From Nostoc linckia NIES-25 (GTDB lineage: Bacteria; Cyanobacteriota; Cyanobacteriia; Cyanobacteriales; Nostocaceae), in contig NZ_AP018222.1 of assembly GCF_002368035.1 (NCBI RefSeq), positions 930,001 to 994,000 of the forward strand: a DNA stretch of 64,000 bases, read 5' to 3'. The notes under the pieces are model-generated. The model saw only the letters and a program-made list of their open reading frames with translations, was not told the DNA's origin and did no database searches. Position numbers and translations under genes: made by a program. Numbering within the stretch: the stretch's first letter is position 1; the number at the start of each line of letters is the position of its first letter. Shown one piece after another: positions 61,666 through 64,000 of this stretch.

Positions 61666-62265
61666 CTAGGGTAAATCAATAACAGACTGAAGGTTGGTTC
61701 CTGTACGACCTGTGACAATCCAAAGTAGGGAGCGGCCGAGATCGCGAATAATAGGAGAAATATTTTCTTTTTTTGCTTTTTTTGATTGATCTGGATCTGA
61801 TAGTACAGAAATTGGAGTAAAAGCGATACCCTTGATACCAAGAATCATGGTGGCGATCGCCTTCGCTCTGGGCATATGAAAATCTGAGGTAATTAAATAA
61901 ATATGTTGTATACCTTTATGCTCAAACTCAGGGACAATTGTAGTAAAGTTTGTCACGGTATCAACAGCCCGATAATCAAGGTGAAGACGACTGTCTGAAA
62001 TGCCAGCAGCTTGAAAAATCGGTCGTGCTATTTCAGGGGGAGTACCAGAGGAAACCCAAACTTCTAAAGAAGGATAGCAGCGAGCTATGTTCGCAGCTGC
62101 CTGTTCGCGATCTGTCCAAGCGCCAAGAGTGAGGATAGCTTGGGGTTGGGGAGCTTGGTAGTGAGCTATCACCAAGCGCACGGGAACAATCAGGAGTAAG
62201 CAGAGGAAAGAACTTGCTAAAGCTAAAATGAAATATTTTTTGCGTAGCCAATGAAACCTCCTCAC
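61666..62265 (-). CDS. YdcF/DUF218-family membrane protein
   Basis: A 199-residue protein with an N-terminal membrane anchor (FILALASSFLCLLLIVPV). The DUF218 core has ILTLGAWTDREQAAANIA, a WVSSGTPPE loop and LITSDFHMPRAKAI. ElyC/SanA/YdcF proteins act in envelope polysaccharide metabolism; the exact role is unknown. The GTG start at 62265 overlaps the previous gene by 4 bp (GTGA) and AAGGAA precedes it, so it is translationally coupled. Confidence 0.82.
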   Translation of the reverse strand: MRRFHWLRKKYFILALASSFLCLLLIVPVRLVIAHYQAPQPQAILTLGAWTDREQAAANIARCYPSLEVWVSSGTPPEIARPIFQAAGISDSRLHLDYRAVDTVTNFTTIVPEFEHKGIQHIYLITSDFHMPRAKAIATMILGIKGIAFTPISVLSDPDQSKKAKKENISPIIRDLGRSLLWIVTGRTGTNLQSVIDLP

Positions 62266-63038
62266 GATCCATTTCCTTTTAATTGCTCGGCTTCAATCAA
62301 ACGAATCGCTAGAAGAATTTCTGCCAATACACGCTCAAATGCATAGTACCAACCACGCCAGCCGTCAAGAATGCCGCCTTTAAGAATCAGGCAGTAGAAA
62401 AGGATAATAAAAGGAGCAAGAAGTTTTTGTTTGCGGATGCGATCGCCCCAACTTAGTTCGTTCGTCGGTGTATCCAATAGCTTCTTGACTTCAATCACCA
62501 TATAACGATCCTGTGCCCATAACCAACGACTCAGAGGTTTGCGATCATCGTGGTAAATATAGCTAGATAACATTGCTGATTTACCGTTAACTTCTAAGAG
62601 TTGGGTATGGCCATCATCAATGTAAATAGATTTATCTTTTCTAAAAAGAGCCTGTCGAGGAGGAAGTATAGTACCCCTTAGAGGTTTACCGAAAACACAA
62701 TATTTGAATTTGATAAAATAACCATCTATTGGTGAATCTTCTGGTAATTCCTTGATTTCCTCAATCAGTTTTTCTGAAACAATATAATCTGCGTCTAGAG
62801 ATAATACCCACTCGGAATTAATTTGAGCTAAGCCGTAATTCCACTGTGTAGCGTGAGTATCAAATTTTATTTGAAATAATTTAACTTGAGGGTACGACGC
62901 AATGATTTCTAGAGTTTCATCAGAACTATAGCTATCAACAATAACAATCTTATTTGCCCAAGTTAGTTTTTCTAGAGTTCGCTGAATATTAGGTGCTTCG
63001 TTGTAGGTTAGAATTAATGGAGTGATTTTATTTAGCAT
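62262..63038 (-). CDS. Glycosyltransferase family 2
   Basis: A 258-residue GT-A enzyme from ATG 63038; the open frame upstream to 63191 is not family-like. The N-terminal fold is clear (ITPLILTYNEAPNIQRTLEK, VIVDSYSSDETLEI, LSLDADYIVSE with the DxD metal motif). It is like WaaE/KdtX-type lipopolysaccharide and exopolysaccharide transferases. It lies between a GT4 gene upstream and the YdcF-like gene downstream in one operon. Confidence 0.9.
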   Translation of the reverse strand: MLNKITPLILTYNEAPNIQRTLEKLTWANKIVIVDSYSSDETLEIIASYPQVKLFQIKFDTHATQWNYGLAQINSEWVLSLDADYIVSEKLIEEIKELPEDSPIDGYFIKFKYCVFGKPLRGTILPPRQALFRKDKSIYIDDGHTQLLEVNGKSAMLSSYIYHDDRKPLSRWLWAQDRYMVIEVKKLLDTPTNELSWGDRIRKQKLLAPFIILFYCLILKGGILDGWRGWYYAFERVLAEILLAIRLIEAEQLKGNGS

Positions 63039-63197
63039 AAATATAAAAATAAATACAAATACATGAGGGAACAGGCAACAGGGAATAGGGAACAGAGTTA
63101 AAAATCTTTTAGTATATAGCTTTGTTCTGAAAATGTGTACTTTATTTACTTGCAATCTGCTGTAACTTGCATGTAAATAAAAATTGGTCAAGAGTTT
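63039..63197. other. Short intergenic spacer in polysaccharide operon
   Basis: Contains a GGGAACAGGCAACAGGGAAT STRR patch (63062-63090) and plain AT-rich DNA. It separates the GT4 and GT2 genes but both face left, so co-transcription is possible. Confidence 0.5.
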
Positions 63198-64000
63198 TTA
63201 CACAGAAGTAGGCAGAAATTCTTTTTGAAGAACAGTTTGATAAATCTGTTGCATTTGCAAGGCTGTTTTTTCCAAAGTGTATTTTTCAGATATCAGTTTA
63301 CGAGCTTGCTCGCCCATATTTTGAGCAATTTGAGTATTATTTAAATAATCTTCTAAAGCTTGGGCGATCGCTGCTACATCCAAGTCAGGAACGTAACCTA
63401 GTTGATTTTGTTTGACAACAGAAGCTAGAGCCACACCAGGAGTCACAAGAACAGGAACACCGACAGCTAATGATTCTAAAACTGAGACAGCAAAGTTTTC
63501 GGAATGAGAAGTTAGCACAAAAAGGTCGGAACCTTGCATCAATATATCTTTGGTCTGACCTTCGACAAATCCCACAACAAAAGTGCGATCGCGCAATCCA
63601 TGAGAGACAAGCAAAGATTCTATTTGCGCTTCGTAATCTGGAGTGCCATTACCTGCAAGTATAAAAGTAAACCGATGGTGAGTTAGTTTGCCGAGAGCCG
63701 GAATTAGATACTCTAAACCTTTTTTAGAATGTAGTCGAGATAAAAATAAAATTACAGGTTCGTCTCTGGGAATGTTAAACTGTTGCCGCAAACGCTGACG
63801 AGCATCAGTAATTGTGGTTGGTAAAGATATTCCCAGGGGTAAGACAAAATTAGGTTTGTGCAATCCAAGTAAGGAAACTTCTTGCTGTTCCTTCTCGGAG
63901 GTAAAGTGGAGCATTTGACTAGCATTAAGATTTGCTTTTTCTATAACTTTCAGGTAGGTTTGTTTTTTGTGCGTACTTTGTTGTAAAGACCACTCACAGA
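63198..64000 (-). CDS. Glycosyltransferase family 4, C-terminal part
   Basis: The frame is open to the right edge, so the gene's 5' end is outside the window. An internal ATG at 63914 exists, but upstream codons (SLQQSTHKKQTYLKVIEKA) are sensible protein, so the gene is partial. The donor domain has LFLSRLHSKKGLEYLIPALG, SHSENFAVSVLESLAVGVPV (EX7E) and LEDYLNNTQIAQNMG. It is first in the visible polysaccharide operon. Confidence 0.88.
   Translation of the reverse strand, partial: CEWSLQQSTHKKQTYLKVIEKANLNASQMLHFTSEKEQQEVSLLGLHKPNFVLPLGISLPTTITDARQRLRQQFNIPRDEPVILFLSRLHSKKGLEYLIPALGKLTHHRFTFILAGNGTPDYEAQIESLLVSHGLRDRTFVVGFVEGQTKDILMQGSDLFVLTSHSENFAVSVLESLAVGVPVLVTPGVALASVVKQNQLGYVPDLDVAAIAQALEDYLNNTQIAQNMGEQARKLISEKYTLEKTALQMQQIYQTVLQKEFLPTSV

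Noticed and set aside
61665..61841. N-terminal extension of the WcaF-like acetyltransferase
   Set aside because: The upstream codons overlap the YdcF-like gene in another frame and do not match the family, whose start is MRLDCYTVGDY.

Overview
The window comes from a filamentous, probably heterocyst-forming (Nostocales-type) cyanobacterium. The evidence is cytochrome b6f genes (petB, petD), psaC, a CpcS/CpeS phycobiliprotein lyase beside an NblB-like HEAT protein, a CrtH-type carotenoid isomerase and the D1-processing protease ctpA. HIP1 octamers (GCGATCGC) recur throughout. There is a very high load of 7-bp short tandemly repeated repeats (STRRs) and small hairpin elements. No tRNA, rRNA, CRISPR array or intact transposase was seen.

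Layout. 1-7.7 kb: end of an outer-membrane-like protein, an RDD/HEAT/pentapeptide membrane protein with a small partner, small envelope proteins, a GDP-mannose dehydratase-glycosyltransferase pair and an anti-sigma-type ATPase. 8-11.5 kb: petB-petD divergent from ctpA. 11.6-17 kb: a giant Ser/Thr-kinase/ATPase/GAF/PAS/His-kinase whose ATPase core has been replaced by repeat-encoded heptapeptides, followed by a duplicated kinase tail. 17-24.6 kb: degenerate MBL protein, site-2 protease, a GH63-like hydrolase, lyase, NblB-like protein and a DUF892 protein. 25-32.7 kb: glmS, psaC, several small unknown genes and an alcohol dehydrogenase. 33-39.6 kb: glycosyltransferase, xth, crtH, upp, YggT. 39.6-46.4 kb: hairpin-element-rich DNA around two alpha/beta hydrolases, aroE and a lipoprotein. 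46.4-52.6 kb: a two-gene osmoprotectant-type ABC transporter, gamma-glutamyltransferase and a DUF2141 protein. 53-58.2 kb: two related sensor kinases. 59.4-64 kb: a large secreted protein of unknown function and an exopolysaccharide-type operon (GT4, GT2, YdcF-like, WcaF-like acetyltransferase) running off the window.

Functionally the window mixes photosynthesis housekeeping, cell-envelope/exopolysaccharide synthesis and signalling. The most unusual theme is intrusion of intergenic repeat DNA into genes. STRR-derived peptides sit inside three sensor kinases (two at the same point of the dimerisation domain), in gamma-glutamyltransferase just before its self-cleavage site, and at the ends of several other genes. 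A 155-bp miniature inverted-repeat element with perfect 12-bp ends and an 8-bp target duplication sits inside the recurring core of one STRR cluster. Two 122-bp hairpin elements and two elements ending in GGACTTACGCAA also lie here.
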